From: Bacteroidales bacterium
GTDB lineage: Bacteria > Bacteroidota > Bacteroidia > Bacteroidales > GCA-2711565
DNA: 8,965 nt
Assembly (NCBI GenBank): GCA_029931995.1
Contig: JAOZQX010000038.1
Coordinates: 1-8,965, forward strand
Direction of reading: 5' to 3'
Shown one piece after another: positions 7,121 to 8,965 of the stretch; the stretch's first letter is position 1; every line of letters begins with the position of its first letter. Below the pieces are notes generated by a model, which saw nothing but the letters and a program-made list of their open reading frames with translations, was not told the origin of the DNA and ran no database searches. A program made the translations under genes and the position numbers.

Positions 7121-7140
7121 AGATTTTTTTATAAAAATCT
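7121..7140 (-). other. Perfect hairpin in the predicted leader of the M23 unit
   Basis: An 8-bp perfect inverted repeat (AGATTTTT / AAAAATCT) encloses a 4-base loop. On the minus strand it ends 8 bases before the M23 ATG, where a ribosome would dock. Six of its eight pairs are A-T, so the RNA stem would be weak. It could modulate translation or be a protein-binding site, or it could be chance in AT-rich DNA. Confidence 0.4.
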
Positions 7141-7144
7141 ATGT

Positions 7145-7178
7145 TTTGATGCAAAATTAATTAAATAAACTAAATTTG
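7145..7178 (+). promoter_or_regulatory. Predicted alaS promoter
   Basis: TTTG (7145-7148) and TAAATTTG (7171-7178) match the Bacteroidota -33 and -7 elements. The spacer is 22 bases, slightly long compared with the usual 19-21. Transcription would begin near 7185, about 53 bases before the alaS ATG. The -7 element lies inside the spacer of the opposing promoter. Confidence 0.45.
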
Positions 7179-7182
7179 CAAT
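7152..7182 (-). promoter_or_regulatory. Predicted promoter of the M23-MerR-CapA unit
   Basis: Read on the minus strand, ATTG (7182-7179, one mismatch to the -33 TTTG) is followed after 19 bases by TAATTTTG (7159-7152), a full match to the Bacteroidota -7 consensus TAnnTTTG. Transcription would begin near 7145, giving a leader of about 33 bases before the ATG at 7112. This supports the 7112 start over the TTG at 7154. In AT-rich DNA such matches can occur by chance, so this remains a prediction. Confidence 0.5.
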
Positions 7183-7199
7183 AGTGAAGCAATCTATTA

Positions 7200-7220
7200 A
7201 TTAACACATCTATTGTTAAT
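7200..7220 (+). other. Short inverted repeat in the alaS leader
   Basis: ATTAAC and GTTAAT are separated by 9 bases, between the predicted alaS transcription start and its ATG. A 6-bp stem of mostly A-T pairs is weak as RNA structure; a dimeric repressor site is the alternative. Low information content makes chance likely. Confidence 0.2.
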
Positions 7221-7237
7221 AAAATCAATTAATTAGC

Positions 7238-8965
7238 ATGAAATCAGCACACGTTCGTCAAGCTTTTTTAGACTTTTTTAACTCAAAAAATCACCAAATT
7301 GTAGCATCTGCACCTATGGTTATTAAAAATGATCCTACTCTTATGTTTACCAATGCAGGGATGAATCAATTCAAAGATTTATTTTTAGGTAATTCGGCCA
7401 TCAAACATAAACGAATTACAGATACTCAAAAATGCTTACGAGTTTCGGGAAAACATAACGATTTGGAAGAAGTGGGTCATGACACCTACCATCACACTAT
7501 GTTTGAGATGCTTGGCAACTGGTCGTTTGGCGATTACTTTAAAAAAGAAGCTATTGAATGGGCATGGGAACTTCTAACAAAGGTTTATAAAATTGATAAA
7601 GACAGCCTTTATGTGAGTGTGTTTGGTGGCGATGAAAAAGATGGCTTGGAAAAAGATATGGAAGCCTACGATTTTTGGAAAACTATTGTTCCGGAAGATC
7701 GGATTTTATTTGGATCGAAAAAGGATAATTTTTGGGAAATGGGCGAAACCGGTCCTTGCGGTCCCTGCTCCGAAATCCATGTAGATATTAGGAATCCCGA
7801 AGAAAAGAAAAAAGTTGATGGTAAAGAGCTTGTTAACAAAGACCATCCACTGGTTATTGAGATATGGAATTTGGTCTTTATTGAATTTAACCGCAAAGCC
7901 AATGGTGAATTACTAAATTTACCCGACAAACACATTGATACTGGAATGGGGTTTGAACGCCTATGCATGGTTTTGCAAGGAGTTCAATCAAATTACGATA
8001 CCGATGTATTTCAGCCTTTGCTGCAAAAAATTGCAAAACTCGCCAACAAAAAATATGGTGCTGACGAAAAAATCGATATTGCCATACGCGTAATTGCCGA
8101 CCATTTGCGTGCTGTTGCCTTTGCTATTGCCGATGGACAATTACCCTCCAATACAGGAGCTGGCTACGTAATTCGCCGAATATTGAGACGTGCTATCCGT
8201 TATGGATTTACATTTCTCAACTTTAACGAACCTTTTATAAATGAATTGCTCCCTACCCTGTCCGAACAAATGGGGAATATTTTTCCTGAAATTAAAAAAC
8301 AACAGGAGCTTATCCGTAAAGTTATTACCGAAGAAGAACAGGCTTTTTTAAGAACCTTATCTACAGGAATTACCAAGTTTGAACAATACCTCAAAAATAT
8401 AAAATCGAAGACTATTGACGGTAGTTTCGCATTTGAGTTGTTCGATACTTACGGTTTCCCGATTGACCTAACAGAATTGATGGCTCAAGAAAAAGGTTTA
8501 GATGTTGATTTTAAAGCCTTCAATGCAGAATTAAAAAAACAAAAAGACCGCTCCAGAAATGCTGCCCAGAAAGATACAGGAGACTGGATTGTACTAAACG
8601 ATAAAGTTCAGGAAACTGAATTTATCGGCTATGATCAAACTTCGGCTGAAGTAGAAATTATTAAGTACAGACAAGTTACAGCCAAGAAAAAAACTTATTT
8701 TGAAATTGTGTTAAACAAAACACCTTTTTATGCCGAATCGGGTGGACAAGTGGGTGATACAGGAATTTTAAAAATTGGCGATAAAAACATCCAAATTACC
8801 GACACTAAAAAAGATAATAATCTTACTATTCATATTGCTACTGAATTTATTGAACCCTCCTCAAAAAAAATATTTGCCGAAATAAATTATCTTAACAGAG
8901 AAATGATAAAGAATAATCATTCGGCCACACACTTGATGCATGCTGCCTTGCGTGAGGTTTTGGGT
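7238..8965 (+). CDS. alaS: Alanine-tRNA ligase, N-terminal 576 codons (3' end outside window)
   Basis: Class II aminoacyl-tRNA synthetase that charges tRNA-Ala in the cytoplasm. The frame is open from the ATG at 7238 to the window edge; full-length enzymes are about 870-880 residues. The catalytic core is complete: [20 protein letters not shown] near the start, the motif 2 region with [28 protein letters not shown] at 169-181, and motif 3 DTGMGFER at 234-241. The tRNA-recognition domain follows. The editing domain begins with [14 protein letters not shown] (from 496), and the zinc-binding HSATH histidines His561 and His565 (HxxxH) sit at the very end of the visible part. The Cys-x-x-x-His half of that site and the C-terminal domain lie beyond the window. 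The insertion after SEIH (about [19 protein letters not shown]) is like other Bacteroidota enzymes I know. No Shine-Dalgarno sequence is seen. The gene is divergent from the M23 peptidase. Confidence 0.98.
   Translation, partial: MKSAHVRQAFLDFFNSKNHQIVASAPMVIKNDPTLMFTNAGMNQFKDLFLGNSAIKHKRITDTQKCLRVSGKHNDLEEVGHDTYHHTMFEMLGNWSFGDYFKKEAIEWAWELLTKVYKIDKDSLYVSVFGGDEKDGLEKDMEAYDFWKTIVPEDRILFGSKKDNFWEMGETGPCGPCSEIHVDIRNPEEKKKVDGKELVNKDHPLVIEIWNLVFIEFNRKANGELLNLPDKHIDTGMGFERLCMVLQGVQSNYDTDVFQPLLQKIAKLANKKYGADEKIDIAIRVIADHLRAVAFAIADGQLPSNTGAGYVIRRILRRAIRYGFTFLNFNEPFINELLPTLSEQMGNIFPEIKKQQELIRKVITEEEQAFLRTLSTGITKFEQYLKNIKSKTIDGSFAFELFDTYGFPIDLTELMAQEKGLDVDFKAFNAELKKQKDRSRNAAQKDTGDWIVLNDKVQETEFIGYDQTSAEVEIIKYRQVTAKKKTYFEIVLNKTPFYAESGGQVGDTGILKIGDKNIQITDTKKDNNLTIHIATEFIEPSSKKIFAEINYLNREMIKNNHSATHLMHAALREVLG

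Larger units (their letters stand above)
7113..7237. promoter_or_regulatory. Divergent intergenic region between M23 peptidase and alaS
   Basis: A 125-bp, very AT-rich spacer that must hold the start signals for both directions. Bacteroidota-type promoter elements can be found facing each way, and they interleave between 7145 and 7182. No Shine-Dalgarno sequence precedes either start codon. Two small inverted repeats are present, one in each leader (7121-7140 and 7200-7220). Confidence 0.7.

Noticed and set aside
7113..7154. TTG at 7154 as start of the M23 peptidase, adding 14 residues
   Set aside because: TTG is rarer than ATG, it overlaps the predicted -7 element, and the extra residues come before a family-like N-terminus.
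7666..8394. Two minus-strand open frames (7666-7968 and 8200-8394) inside alaS
   Set aside because: Both are opposite the conserved alaS catalytic and tRNA-binding regions and are shadows.

Overview
The window looks like an AT-rich chromosomal segment from a member of the Bacteroidota, probably a Bacteroidales/Marinilabiliales-type organism. Three things support this. There are no Shine-Dalgarno sequences before the starts. The one sizeable intergenic region carries promoter elements of the Bacteroidota type (-7 TAnnTTTG, -33 TTTG). The alanyl-tRNA synthetase and the membrane-anchored M23 peptidase read like Bacteroidota family members. No mobile element, CRISPR array, tRNA or rRNA gene was seen.

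Left half (1-4663, plus strand): a very tight four-gene unit with gaps of 1, 1 and 2 bases. It holds the 3' part of an MFS transporter, a second and clearly paralogous MFS transporter, an alkaline-phosphatase lipoprotein, and an HldD-type ADP-heptose epimerase. The second transporter carries about 210 extra residues in the loop between its last two membrane helices, which should lie in the periplasm. The extra part matches no family I recognise, and it is the most unusual item in the window. The phosphatase has a full set of catalytic residues, with the less common His/Trp pair where E. coli PhoA has Asp153/Lys328. One reading is that a surface or periplasmic phosphatase releases a product that one or both transporters take up. 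That is inference from gene order only.

Middle (4660-7112, minus strand): a second unit transcribed toward the first, in the order M23 peptidase, small MerR-type regulator, CapA-like periplasmic protein. The regulator and capA overlap as ATGA. The capA stop codon overlaps the hldD stop codon on the opposite strand, so the two units converge with no space between them.

Right (7113-8965): a 125-bp divergent intergenic region with a recognisable promoter facing each way, the two promoters sharing the same DNA, followed by the first 576 codons of alaS, which runs off the window. Functionally the window mixes housekeeping (translation, envelope lipopolysaccharide and peptidoglycan maintenance) with an uncharacterised phosphatase/transport unit.
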